Of a stretch of DNA of 64,000 nucleotides, positions 35,246 to 43,672 are shown piece after piece; position 1 is the first letter of the stretch; each line of letters opens with the position of its first letter. A model generated the notes under the pieces. The model was not told the origin of the DNA. It saw nothing but the letters and a program-made list of their open reading frames with translations, and ran no database searches. A program made the position numbers and the translations under genes. The stretch is from Nitrosomonadales bacterium (GTDB lineage: Bacteria; Pseudomonadota; Gammaproteobacteria; Burkholderiales; Gallionellaceae), in contig JACQYW010000007.1 in NCBI GenBank assembly GCA_016208015.1, positions 1 through 64,000 of the forward strand. Reading direction: 5' to 3'.

Positions 35246-37336
35246 ATGGCAAAAAAATTCCCTGCGCAGAACTTCCTCAACCGCGAGCTCGGCCTGCTGG
35301 AATTCAACCGCCGCGTGCTCGCCCAGGCCGAGGACGCCTCGGTGCCATTGCTGGAGCGGCTGAAATACCTGTGCATCGTCAGCAGCAATCTCGATGAGTT
35401 CTTCGAGATCCGTGTCGCCGGACTGAAGGAGCAGGCCAAACTGGGCGGGCTGGCGACCGGGCCGGACGGTCTGGAAGCCACGCAGATCCTCAAGCGCCTG
35501 TACACACCGACGCACCAGATCATCGCGCGGCAATACCAGCTGTTCAACGACGAACTCGTTCCCGCGCTGGCCAAACAGGGTGTCAAGTTCCTGCGCCGCA
35601 CGCAATGGAACGAGGCGCAGCAGGCCTGGGTCAAGGATTTCTTCATGCGCGAAGTGATGCCGGTGCTGACCCCCATCGGTCTCGACCCTGCCCACCCTTT
35701 CCCGCGCGTGCTCAACAAGAGTTTGAACTTCGCGGTCGAACTGCAGGGCAAGGATGCGTTCGGGCGCAATTCCGCCAAGGCCATCGTGCAGGCGCCGCGC
35801 GTGTTGCCGCGCGCCATCCTGATGCCGCCGGAGATATCGGGTTGCCCGCACGGTTTCGTGTTCCTCTCTTCCATCCTGCACGCGCATGTCGGCGAACTGT
35901 TCGCGGGGATGGAAGTGCTGGGCTGTTTCCAGTTCCGCGTCACCCGCAACAGCGATCTGTTCGTGGACGAGGAAGAGGTGAAGAACCTGCGCATCAGCCT
36001 GCAGGGCGAGTTGCCGCAGCGCCATTTTGGCGATGCCGTGCGGCTGGAGGTCGCCGACAACTGCACACCGGAACTGGCCGAATTCCTGCTGCTGCAATTC
36101 GAACTGAAAGCGGAAGACCTCTACCGCGTGCACGGCCCGGTGAATCTGGTGCGCCTGATGCGCATCCCGGACCAGGTGGCGCGCGACGATCTCAAGTTCC
36201 CGGCGTTCGTGCCGGGCATGCCCGCCCTGCTGCAAAAGAAGGGCGCGGACATGTTCAAGGCGATCCGCAAAAGCGATGTGCTGCTGCATCACCCCTACCA
36301 GTCGTTCAAACCGGTGATCGACTTCATCCAGCAGGCTGCCGCCGACCCCGACGTGGTCGCCATCAAACAGACGGTCTACCGCACCGGCACGGATTCCGAG
36401 TTGATGGAATCGCTGATCGCCGCCGCTCGCTGCGGCAAGGAAGTGACCGTGGTGGTGGAGTTGCTAGCGCGTTTCGACGAGGAAGCCAACATCAACTGGG
36501 CAGGACGTCTGGAAGCCGTCGGCGCGCATGTGGTGTACGGCGTGGTCGCGCACAAGACCCACGCCAAGATGCTGATGGTGGTGCGGCGCGAAGACGGCAA
36601 ACTGCGCCGTTATGTACACCTCGGCACCGGCAACTACCACCCGCGCACCGCCAGGCTGTATACCGATTTCGGCCTGTTCACCTGCAATGAAGAGATCTGC
36701 ACCGATGTGAACGAGGTGTTCACCCAGCTCACCGGCCTCGGCAAAGCCGGCAAGTTGAAGCACCTGTGGCAATCGCCGTTCACGCTGCATCCCAAGATAC
36801 TGGAAGCCATCGGCAACGAGGTCAGACTCGCCAAGGCCGGCAAACGCGCGCACATCATCGCCAAGATGAATTCGCTGCTGGAACCGGAGATTATCACCGC
36901 GCTGTATGACGCGTCGCAGGCGGGAGTGAAGATCGACCTCATCGTGCGCGGCGTCTGCGCGCTGCGCCCCGGCGTGAAAGGCCTGTCCGAGAACATCACC
37001 GTGCGTTCCATCATCGGGCGCTTCCTGGAGCACACGCGCATCTTCTATTTCCGCAACGACCTGGCGCACGATGTCTATCTCGCCAGCGCCGACTGGATGG
37101 ACCGCAACTTCTTCCGCCGTATCGAGGTGTGTTTCCCGGTGCTGGACGAGAAGCTCAAGAAACGCGTGCTGGACGAAGGGCTGAAGACCTACCTGAAAGA
37201 CAACGTGCAGGCGTGGGAGATGGATTGCAACGGCTTCTGGCACCGCAAGACGCCCGGTCGCGGCAACGAGACCTGCTCACAGACCGAGCTGTTGCATGCA
37301 CTGGGACAGCCGCTTGCAGCGGTAGAGGAAGATTAA
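35246..37336 (+). CDS. ppk: Polyphosphate kinase 1
   Basis: PPK1 reversibly builds polyphosphate from ATP. The 696-residue protein begins KFPAQNFLNRELGLLEFNRR and continues with SSNLDEFFEIRVAGLKEQ. The catalytic core is HKTHAKMLMVVRR, residues 436-442, with the expected phosphorylated histidine at about 439, and then VHLGTGNYHPRTARLYTD with the second conserved histidine. The ATG at 35246 is chosen over a long upstream extension that overlaps yggX. Its stop overlaps the stop of a converging small gene. Confidence 0.97.
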   Translation: MAKKFPAQNFLNRELGLLEFNRRVLAQAEDASVPLLERLKYLCIVSSNLDEFFEIRVAGLKEQAKLGGLATGPDGLEATQILKRLYTPTHQIIARQYQLFNDELVPALAKQGVKFLRRTQWNEAQQAWVKDFFMREVMPVLTPIGLDPAHPFPRVLNKSLNFAVELQGKDAFGRNSAKAIVQAPRVLPRAILMPPEISGCPHGFVFLSSILHAHVGELFAGMEVLGCFQFRVTRNSDLFVDEEEVKNLRISLQGELPQRHFGDAVRLEVADNCTPELAEFLLLQFELKAEDLYRVHGPVNLVRLMRIPDQVARDDLKFPAFVPGMPALLQKKGADMFKAIRKSDVLLHHPYQSFKPVIDFIQQAAADPDVVAIKQTVYRTGTDSELMESLIAAARCGKEVTVVVELLARFDEEANINWAGRLEAVGAHVVYGVVAHKTHAKMLMVVRREDGKLRRYVHLGTGNYHPRTARLYTDFGLFTCNEEICTDVNEVFTQLTGLGKAGKLKHLWQSPFTLHPKILEAIGNEVRLAKAGKRAHIIAKMNSLLEPEIITALYDASQAGVKIDLIVRGVCALRPGVKGLSENITVRSIIGRFLEHTRIFYFRNDLAHDVYLASADWMDRNFFRRIEVCFPVLDEKLKKRVLDEGLKTYLKDNVQAWEMDCNGFWHRKTPGRGNETCSQTELLHALGQPLAAVEED

Positions 37337-37674
37337 TCTTTCATGGGTCGTCCGGTCTTGATCTTCTCAAGGCCGGAGATCGTGCGCTTCAGTTGTGCCG
37401 CTGTCAGCTTGGACAAGGCCTGCAATCCGGCACGCAACAATTCGCTTTTCTTCACATGCAGTCCGGCATTCAGCGCCTTCTCTTTGATCATCGCAATCAA
37501 TTCGTAATCCGCCTGTGGCATGGTGAAGCTGTCGCGCACGACCTTCACCTTGCCGTTGCCGTTCTTTTCTTTCTTGTGCTTCTTCACCGGTTTGGCTGCG
37601 GCCTTTGCCGGAGCTGCCTTGCGTGCGGGTGCGGGTTTTCTGGCAACGGGCTTGCGCGCTACTGTCCTGGTCAT
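37333..37674 (-). CDS. Small basic protein with Lys/Ala/Pro-rich N-terminus
   Basis: The 113-residue protein has a low-complexity basic half (KPVARKPAPARKAAPAKAAA) like histone H1 tails. A compact C-terminal half follows: KVKVVRDSFTMPQADYELIA, KKSELLRAGLQALSKL, ending KIKTGRPMKD. The SFTMP-tyrosine pattern and following helices resemble a ribbon-helix-helix DNA-binding fold, but this is an inference. Similar proteins are seen next to ppk in other betaproteobacteria, with no known function. It converges on ppk, sharing four bases at the stops. Confidence 0.75.
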   Translation of the reverse strand: MTRTVARKPVARKPAPARKAAPAKAAAKPVKKHKKEKNGNGKVKVVRDSFTMPQADYELIAMIKEKALNAGLHVKKSELLRAGLQALSKLTAAQLKRTISGLEKIKTGRPMKD

Positions 37675-37755
37675 GTCGGTCTCCCTGTGAATGTGGCATA
37701 AACAGTATATACGGTATATTCTGGCGACCGATAGTGTAATAAACGGGAGGGGGAA

Positions 37756-38208
37756 ATGGAGTTGATCCTGTGGCGACATGCCGAGGCTGCGGATACCGTG
37801 CCCGACAGCGCGCGCCCGCTCACCGAAAAAGGGCATCGACAGGCCGAGCACATGGCGCATTTTCTTTCCGCACGACTGCCCGCACACACCCGCATCCTGG
37901 TCAGCCCTGCCGTGCGCGCACAGCAGACCGCCGCCGCACTCAGCAACCATTTCATCACTGCACCCAACATTGATGTCCACGCCACCCCGGAAAAAGCCAT
38001 CGCCACGGCGGGCTGGCCGATAGCGGGCGGCGCGGTGCTGCTGGTCGGACACCAGCCCTGGTTGGGCGAATTGGCGGCACTGCTGATGACCGGTCGACCG
38101 GATTACTGGAGCATCAAAAAAGGGGCGGTGTGGTGGTTCAGCCGCCGCGAACGCGAGGGCGATTACCAGACCATTCTGCGTCTCGCCATCACGCCGGAAC
38201 AACTGTAG
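37756..38208 (+). CDS. sixA: SixA-like phosphohistidine phosphatase
   Basis: SixA removes phosphate from phosphohistidine proteins. The 150-residue histidine-phosphatase fold starts with the RHG-type motif MELILWRHAEAADT (His8) and has LTEKGHRQAEHMA, VSPAVRAQQTA and the second catalytic histidine in LLVGHQPWLGELA. Arg and His placement is complete. It lies between ppk and the two-domain PPK2 gene. This suggests a link to polyphosphate or phosphorelay control, though PPK1 itself uses a phosphohistidine intermediate only transiently. Confidence 0.92.
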   Translation: MELILWRHAEAADTVPDSARPLTEKGHRQAEHMAHFLSARLPAHTRILVSPAVRAQQTAAALSNHFITAPNIDVHATPEKAIATAGWPIAGGAVLLVGHQPWLGELAALLMTGRPDYWSIKKGAVWWFSRREREGDYQTILRLAITPEQL

Positions 38209-38230
38209 TTTTCATCTAGCGGAGGACGTC

Positions 38231-39724
38231 ATGTTTGAATCGGCAGAACTGGGACACAAAGTCGACAAGGCCACTTACGAAGCCGAAGTACCCAAACTAC
38301 GCGAGGCGCTGCTGGATGCGCAATTCGATCTGGCGGAAAAAGGGAAATTCCCGGTCATCATCCTCATCGGCGGCGTCGACGGTGCGGGTCGCGGCGAGAC
38401 GGTGAACCTGCTCAACGAATGGATGGATCCGCGCTTCATCCAGACCCACGGCATGGGCGAACCTTCCGACGAGGAGATGGAGCGCCCGATGATGTGGCGC
38501 TTCTGGCGCGCGTTGCCCCCCAAGGGCAAGATCGGCGTGTTCATGGGTTCCTGGTACACCTGGCCCATCCTCAACCGCGCGATGGGCTATACCAAGGTCG
38601 CCGAGCTCGACCAGAGTCTGGAGCGCGCCAAACGTCTGGAAAAGATGCTGACCGACGAGGGCGCGCTGATCATCAAGTTCTGGCTGCACCTGTCCAAAGA
38701 AAAACAGGAGGCTCGCCTCAAATCGCTGGAGAAGAATCCCAAGACGCGCTGGCGCGTCACCAAACGCGACTGGGACCACTTCAAGCGCTATGACAAATTC
38801 CTCACCATCCACGAGAGCGTCATCCGCCACACCAGCACCGCCGAAGCACCATGGATCGTGGTCGAGGGGGCGGATGCGCGTTACCGCGGTTTGACCGTCG
38901 GCAAGGTCATCCTCGAATCCCTGCGCAAACGCCTGGCCGAAACAGACAAGAAGAAAGAAAGCTCGGTGCGCGCCGCACCGCTGTTGCCGCCCATCGACAA
39001 GCTCAACATCCTGGAGACGCTCGACCTCTCGCAAAAGCTGGACAAGAAGAAGTTCGCAGCGGAACTGGAGAAATATCAGGGCAAGTTGTCCCTGCTCACA
39101 CGCGATCCCCGATTCAAGGAAATCACCGTGGTGACAGTGTTCGAGGGCAACGACGCCGCCGGCAAGGGCGGCAGCATCCGCCGCATCACCGGCGCGCTCG
39201 AAGCGCGGCTTTACCAAGTCGTGCCGATCGCGGCGCCGACCGAGGAAGAGCGCGCGCAGCCTTACCTGTGGCGCTTCTGGCGGCATGTGCCGCGCAAAGG
39301 CCGCGTCACCATCTTCGACCGCTCATGGTATGGCCGCGTACTGGTCGAGCGGGTGGAGAAGTTCTGTTCCGAGGTCGACTGGATGCGCGCCTACCACGAG
39401 ATCAACGACTTCGAAGCGCAGCTCACGCGCCACAACACCGTTGTCGTCAAATTCTGGCTGACCATCAGCAAGGAAGAGCAACTGCGCCGTTTCAAGGAGC
39501 GCGAGAAGATCGGCTTCAAGCGCTTCAAGATCACCGAGGAAGACTGGCGCAACCGCGAGAAATGGGATGCCTACGAACAGGCCATCGGCGACATGGTGGA
39601 CCGCACCAGCACCGAAGCCGCCCCGTGGACTTTAGTGGAAGCCAACGACAAGAACTTCGCCCGCATCAAGATCCTGAAGACCTTGTGCCAGCGCATCGAA
39701 TCGGCGATAAAAAAACTGAAATGA
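38231..39724 (+). CDS. pap: Two-domain PPK2 (polyphosphate:AMP phosphotransferase)
   Basis: The 497-residue protein has two fused PPK2 domains. The C-terminal one keeps the full P-loop VFEGNDAAGKGGSIRR and lid FDRSWYGRVLVERVE. The N-terminal one has GGVDGAGRGETVNLL, where Arg replaces the catalytic Lys, so it is likely inactive or structural. Two-domain members convert AMP to ADP with polyphosphate. Together with upstream ppk this allows both synthesis and use of polyphosphate. It begins 22 bases after sixA, with AGCGGAGG before the start, and probably shares its transcript. Confidence 0.93.
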   Translation: MFESAELGHKVDKATYEAEVPKLREALLDAQFDLAEKGKFPVIILIGGVDGAGRGETVNLLNEWMDPRFIQTHGMGEPSDEEMERPMMWRFWRALPPKGKIGVFMGSWYTWPILNRAMGYTKVAELDQSLERAKRLEKMLTDEGALIIKFWLHLSKEKQEARLKSLEKNPKTRWRVTKRDWDHFKRYDKFLTIHESVIRHTSTAEAPWIVVEGADARYRGLTVGKVILESLRKRLAETDKKKESSVRAAPLLPPIDKLNILETLDLSQKLDKKKFAAELEKYQGKLSLLTRDPRFKEITVVTVFEGNDAAGKGGSIRRITGALEARLYQVVPIAAPTEEERAQPYLWRFWRHVPRKGRVTIFDRSWYGRVLVERVEKFCSEVDWMRAYHEINDFEAQLTRHNTVVVKFWLTISKEEQLRRFKEREKIGFKRFKITEEDWRNREKWDAYEQAIGDMVDRTSTEAAPWTLVEANDKNFARIKILKTLCQRIESAIKKLK

Positions 39725-39733
39725 TGTGATCGG

Positions 39734-40045
39734 TCAGATCTTCTTCAAAGCCTGCACCAGCACATACGGCCTGGCAACCACCGCCCAGACCAGCGCATCG
39801 GCCTCATACCAGGCCAATGCCTGTTCATCCGACACACGGCCAAGCTGCCCGGCCTGTACCCATTGCGCCACCTGTTCGGCATTGTCCTCGGAGATCTGGA
39901 AAGCCACCTCGACCAGATCGAGTGTGTCGCTCACCGCCATGGCTGCCCCGCTGGCGAAGTAGCGCTGTAACTCGCGCCACGCGATCTGCGCAGTCTCCAG
40001 ATTGACGCTGGCACGTTTGAAATCCTGCTCGTTCATCTTGCTCAT
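39734..40045 (-). CDS. DUF2288 family protein
   Basis: The 103-residue protein contains VNLETAQIAWRELQRYFASG, LDLVEVAFQISEDNAEQV, SDEQALAWYEADALVWAVV and ends VLVQALKKI, which matches DUF2288. No function is established. The MSKMNEQ start is chosen because GGGAAG lies a few bases upstream; earlier and later ATGs are possible. It overlaps nothing downstream and ends nine bases from the converging PPK2 gene. It is the last gene of the gamma-carbonic anhydrase operon. Confidence 0.75.
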   Translation of the reverse strand: MSKMNEQDFKRASVNLETAQIAWRELQRYFASGAAMAVSDTLDLVEVAFQISEDNAEQVAQWVQAGQLGRVSDEQALAWYEADALVWAVVARPYVLVQALKKI

Positions 40046-40064
40046 CTTTCGCTTCCCGACACTT

Positions 40065-40421
40065 TCATTCTTCATCCAGATTGCGGCTTTCCAGCTCGCT
40101 TCCCAACGCCTTGGCCAAGGCCGTCCAAGCGGGTTCCTTGGTTGATAGTCCGTCGAACTGCGTCATGTAGCTCGAACCGAAGGCCTTGCTGTTCGCCTGA
40201 TGCATCATCAGCACCATCCCGAACAACTCGACCTTGGCCCGTGCCGAACGGTCCCCCTTGTTGGCGGCATCCTTGAGTTGCTCCATGTTCTGCAACATCT
40301 CATGGGCGAACAGGCGGACCTGATACTCATCGGAACAATCCAGCCCCAGCCCGATGCAATGGCGCTCGATCTCCAGCTCCAGCTCGTTGGCGTCTTTCTG
40401 CAGAAAATCCCTGGAGTGCAC
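40065..40421 (-). CDS. Conserved-type hypothetical protein, 118 residues
   Basis: The protein is predicted helical: KDANELELEIERHCIGLGLD, LFAHEMLQNMEQLKDAAN, KVELFGMVLMMHQANSKAFG. It begins with GTG two bases after the carbonic anhydrase stop codon and ends 19 bases before the DUF2288 start. I do not recognise the family. Its position between the two suggests co-expression only. Confidence 0.65.
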   Translation of the reverse strand: MHSRDFLQKDANELELEIERHCIGLGLDCSDEYQVRLFAHEMLQNMEQLKDAANKGDRSARAKVELFGMVLMMHQANSKAFGSSYMTQFDGLSTKEPAWTALAKALGSELESRNLDEE

Positions 40422-40423
40422 GG

Positions 40424-40960
40424 TTACTTGGTACCGCTCAGGTAGTTGTCCTTCACCCGCATGTAATGCTCGGCGGAATAGCGCAGGTACTTGATCTCCT
40501 CTTCCGTCAACGCGCGGATGGCCTTGGCCGGACGCCCCATGTAGAGCATGCCGCTCTCCAGCGTCTTGCCCGGCGAGATCAGACTGCCCGCCCCCACCAT
40601 CACGCGGTCCGGGATCACCACATCGTCCATGATGATGGAACCCATGCCGATGAGGCAGTCGTTGCCGATGCTACAGCCGTGCAATATGACCGAATGCCCC
40701 ACCGTCACATAGTCACCGATGATCAACGGCGATCCGTCGGGTTTGTCTGCTGTCTTGTGCGACACATGGCCCATGGTCAAGTCCTGGATGTTGCTGCCGC
40801 GCCCGATCACGATGCGGTTCACGTCACCGCGCAACACCGTGTTGCACCAGACAGAACTATCGTCGCCGATCTTCACATCGCCGATGACCTGGCAGGAAGG
40901 GTGCAGGTAGATACGGTCGCCGAGGATAGGTGAAGTATTGAGGTATGGAGATAGAGACAT
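40424..40960 (-). CDS. Gamma-carbonic anhydrase family protein (YrdA-like)
   Basis: The 178-residue left-handed beta-helix protein has repeated hexapeptides such as ILGDRIYLHPSCQVIGDVKI and the metal-site region NIQDLTMGHVSHK with GHSVILHGC, giving the three histidines expected for zinc. Members hydrate CO2 or act as metal-dependent assembly factors, and activity varies. The MSLSPYLN start is chosen because it fits the family; an upstream GTG overlaps the toxin gene. It lies six bases after that toxin gene. Confidence 0.9.
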   Translation of the reverse strand: MSLSPYLNTSPILGDRIYLHPSCQVIGDVKIGDDSSVWCNTVLRGDVNRIVIGRGSNIQDLTMGHVSHKTADKPDGSPLIIGDYVTVGHSVILHGCSIGNDCLIGMGSIIMDDVVIPDRVMVGAGSLISPGKTLESGMLYMGRPAKAIRALTEEEIKYLRYSAEHYMRVKDNYLSGTK

Positions 40961-40965
40961 GAGGT

Positions 40966-41250
40966 TTACAGGCTTTCCGGCCACATTCTGGACGTATGGA
41001 TGACCGACAATATCTGGACTTCATTCGCATCAACGCGATAAGCCAGCACGAAGGGAAAACGACCAACCGCCAGTTCTCGCGTTCCTGCGACCCGCCCCGC
41101 TCTGCCGACCAGTGGATTTTGCGGAAGCGCTTCTGCCGCCTTGCGAATGATCGAAACTACTCGCCTTGCTGCTTGAGGGTTTTCCTGCTCAATGTAATCG
41201 TGAATCTCCGCAAGGTCAGTTCTGGCTCGCGGGGTATAGCGCAGCTTCAT
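40966..41250 (-). CDS. RelE/ParE-family toxin
   Basis: The 94-residue protein reads MKLRYTPRARTDLAEIHDYI, then PLVGRAGRVAGTRELAVGRF and FVLAYRVDANEVQILSVIHT, the ParE/RelE fold. ParE members poison gyrase and RelE members cut mRNA on ribosomes; the sequence does not separate these. Its start overlaps the upstream antitoxin stop by four bases (ATGA), the normal coupling of this class. It is followed after only five bases by a gamma-carbonic anhydrase gene. Confidence 0.85.
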   Translation of the reverse strand: MKLRYTPRARTDLAEIHDYIEQENPQAARRVVSIIRKAAEALPQNPLVGRAGRVAGTRELAVGRFPFVLAYRVDANEVQILSVIHTSRMWPESL

Positions 41251-41486
41251 GCTTGCGGCTCGGTGTAGCGCGCAAAGAACGCCTCCATCTCCTCGTCCGT
41301 CACGAACTCGCCGCGCTGGGCTTGTGCCAAGCCTTCCTGGATGTGCGCAGTGATGCGGCGCTGCTGCGCCAGATACTGCGCCACGGCTTCATTTGCCAAC
41401 TCGCTTTCACTACGATGGCTTTCTTCGGCCAGATGGTCGAGCTGAATCTTCAGGTCTGACCGGATTTCAAGTGTGGTTGCGCTCAT
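41247..41486 (-). CDS. CopG/ribbon-helix-helix antitoxin
   Basis: The 79-residue protein starts MSATTLEIRSDLKIQLDHLA, a ribbon-helix-helix DNA-binding N-terminus. An acidic helical tail follows (EGLAQAQRGEFVTDEEMEAF) that should bind the RelE/ParE toxin encoded next. The stop overlaps the toxin start by four bases. Such antitoxins repress their own promoter, which should lie just upstream, in the AT-rich stretch from 41487. Confidence 0.85.
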   Translation of the reverse strand: MSATTLEIRSDLKIQLDHLAEESHRSESELANEAVAQYLAQQRRITAHIQEGLAQAQRGEFVTDEEMEAFFARYTEPQA

Positions 41487-41557
41487 GGTAATTCCTCAAT
41501 ATGGCTTGGGGAAATCTTACGACAAAATATCGTGGCCTATTCCCGATTGTTTTTGCC

Positions 41558-41944
41558 CTACGCAGGCTTGAGTTGAATACTTTGTCCACAATGCATGCAC
41601 GTAAATCTTCCAAAAGCAATTACATCCTTAACAACTACCGGCGAATATCCAAGCCACGAAGACTTAGGCGCACTTTCATGATACTTGCCGTTTTCGATAA
41701 AGACTCTTTCGCCGCATATAGGACACCTTATTCTCACGGCCAGCGGAATACATATCGCAGCGGTAATTGCGAAGGTTACACAAATAAATCCCACTACAAA
41801 ATCTGCGTGAGGTAAAACTGACGCAGATCCAGCAATAGTAGTCATCAAAAATGCCAATAACAAGAACCATGCAAGTACAAACATCCATGCTGCAATTCTA
41901 AGCTGCGCTGATTTCGAAAAAACAACCCTCAGATCATTGGACAT
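41558..41944 (-). CDS. Two-helix membrane protein with a zinc-ribbon tail
   Basis: The 128-residue protein has two hydrophobic segments (AAWMFVLAWFLLLAFLMTTI and VVGFICVTFAITAAICIPLAV). A cytoplasmic part follows with two cysteine pairs, RCPICGERV and FTCMHCGQSI, typical of a zinc ribbon. The gene is clearly AT-rich compared with both neighbours. I do not recognise the family. Next to a toxin-antitoxin pair, it looks like a small acquired patch between the carbonic anhydrase operon and pyrC. Confidence 0.65.
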   Translation of the reverse strand: MSNDLRVVFSKSAQLRIAAWMFVLAWFLLLAFLMTTIAGSASVLPHADFVVGFICVTFAITAAICIPLAVRIRCPICGERVFIENGKYHESAPKSSWLGYSPVVVKDVIAFGRFTCMHCGQSIQLKPA

Positions 41945-41954
41945 AAAAGTTGCC

Positions 41955-42989
41955 TCATCCCGCCCGTTTCCACTTCATCTTCTCCCCCGCTCGTAACGGC
42001 ACGAGCCGATGCTCGCCGAACCCCACCGAAGCAGGCATCTGCCACTCTTCGCGGCGCAGCATGATGGTCTCCTTGTTGCGCGGCAGTCTGTAGTAGTCCG
42101 CGCCGTAGAAGCTGGCAAAGGCTTCGAGTTTGTCCAGCGCACCCGCCGCCTCGAACGCTTCGGCATACAGTTCGATGGCGCTGTGCGCGGTGTAGCAACC
42201 GGCGCAGCCGCAGGCATTCTCTTTGGTGTGTTGTGCGTGCGGGGCGCTGTCGGTGCCAAGGAAGAATTTTTTGCTGCCGCTGGTGGCGGCTTTGATCAGC
42301 GCTTCGCGGTGCGTTTCGCGTTTCAGGATCGGCAGGCAATAGAAGTGCGGGCGGATGCCGCCGACGAGCATGGCGTTGCGGTTGTAGAGCAGGTGTTGCG
42401 GGGTGAGGGTGGCGGCGATGGTGTCCGGCGCGCTGGCGACGAACTGCGCGGCATCTTTGGTGGTGATGTGTTCGAACACCACACGCAGGCTAGGCAGGTC
42501 TTTCAGCAGCGGTTGCATGACGCGCTCGATGAATACGGCTTCGCGGTCAAAGATGTCGATGTCGGCGCTGGTGACTTCGCCGTGCACCAGCAACGGCATG
42601 CCACAGCGTTGCATCGCTTCCAGTGCGGCGTAGGTCTTGCGCAGGTCGGTCACGCCCGCGTCGGAGTTGGTGGTGGCACCTGCGGGGTACAGCTTCACCG
42701 CATGCACCACGCCGCTGGCCTTGGCTTTTTTGATCTCCTCGGCAGAGGTGATGTCTGTCAGATACAGGGTCATCAGCGGCTCGAACTTCATGCCTGCTGG
42801 CAGTGCCTTGAGGATGCGTTCGCGGTAAGCCACGGCCTGTGCGGTGGTGGTGACGGGCGGACGCAGGTTGGGCATGACGATGGCGCGGGCGAACTGTCTG
42901 GCGGTGTCGGGCAGCACCGAGGCCATCAGCGCATCATCGCGCAGGTGCAGGTGCCAGTCGTCGGGGCGGGCGAGGGTGAGTGTTTTCAT
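41955..42989 (-). CDS. pyrC: Dihydroorotase, class II (active PyrC)
   Basis: PyrC cyclises carbamoyl aspartate to dihydroorotate. The 344-residue protein keeps both zinc histidines in DDWHLHLRD, the carbamylated lysine region [24 protein letters not shown], and [10 protein letters not shown]. It is thus the working dihydroorotase, while PyrX at 13529-14803 lacks zinc ligands. The MKTLTLARP start is used; an earlier codon three residues upstream is also open. It stands alone, away from pyrB. Confidence 0.96.
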   Translation of the reverse strand: MKTLTLARPDDWHLHLRDDALMASVLPDTARQFARAIVMPNLRPPVTTTAQAVAYRERILKALPAGMKFEPLMTLYLTDITSAEEIKKAKASGVVHAVKLYPAGATTNSDAGVTDLRKTYAALEAMQRCGMPLLVHGEVTSADIDIFDREAVFIERVMQPLLKDLPSLRVVFEHITTKDAAQFVASAPDTIAATLTPQHLLYNRNAMLVGGIRPHFYCLPILKRETHREALIKAATSGSKKFFLGTDSAPHAQHTKENACGCAGCYTAHSAIELYAEAFEAAGALDKLEAFASFYGADYYRLPRNKETIMLRREEWQMPASVGFGEHRLVPLRAGEKMKWKRAG

Positions 42990-43037
42990 GCGCTGCATTC
43001 TAACATTTGGCAGGGCATGAAAATGGACAGCAATTGG

Positions 43038-43601
43038 CTACTTCTTTCCGGCGACCCACTGCGCGGTCACTTCTGCAACCCGCTTGCCGAACAGCTTTGC
43101 TGTCTCCAGATCGCCCGACTGCATCTCGTCGGGGGAAGCGTCTGCCGGAGAGGTGGACATCGCGCCACAGAACGCACCTACATAGTTCACGTCGTTGCGC
43201 TGCGATGCTTTTTTATTGGCTGGCATCATGCCGTTGCCCGTCCAGATCATGCCGTGCTGCATGGCCAGGGTGAAGATGTAATGCAAGGTGGAGAGCTTGT
43301 CGCCGTTCATGGTCGAGGAATTGGTGAATCCTGCAGCGATCTTGTCCTTCCACTTCTGGGCATACCAGGGTTTGGACGAGGCATCGGCGAACTTTTTGAA
43401 CTGCCAACTCACCATGCCCATGTAGGTGGGCGAACCCATGATGATGGCGTCTGCAGCTTCCAGCGCCGCCCAGTCGGCGGCGGTAATGTTGCCTTCGGTA
43501 TCGATCGTGATGATCTTCGCGCCCGCGCCCGTTGCCACTGCTTGCGCCTGTCTGGCCGTATGCCCGTAACCGCTGTGATAGACCACGATGATGTTTGCCA
43601 T
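43038..43601 (-). CDS. Flavodoxin-fold NAD(P)H:quinone reductase-like protein (WrbA-like)
   Basis: The 187-residue protein starts ANIIVVYHSGYGHTARQAQAV with the FMN-phosphate loop and has IIMGSPTYMGMVSWQFKKF. These match flavodoxin-like reductases of the WrbA type, which bind FMN and reduce quinones. The C-terminal half (GAFCGAMSTSPADASPDEM) is less typical. GGGGAG lies a few bases before the ATG. It stands alone between rsmI and pyrC. The exact substrate is unknown. Confidence 0.85.
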   Translation of the reverse strand: MANIIVVYHSGYGHTARQAQAVATGAGAKIITIDTEGNITAADWAALEAADAIIMGSPTYMGMVSWQFKKFADASSKPWYAQKWKDKIAAGFTNSSTMNGDKLSTLHYIFTLAMQHGMIWTGNGMMPANKKASQRNDVNYVGAFCGAMSTSPADASPDEMQSGDLETAKLFGKRVAEVTAQWVAGKK

Positions 43602-43672
43602 GAAGCTCTCCCCTTGATATGGACAAATAATTTGGCCAGCGTAGCACTTCGTATGCGAATGGCAACCGTTAC

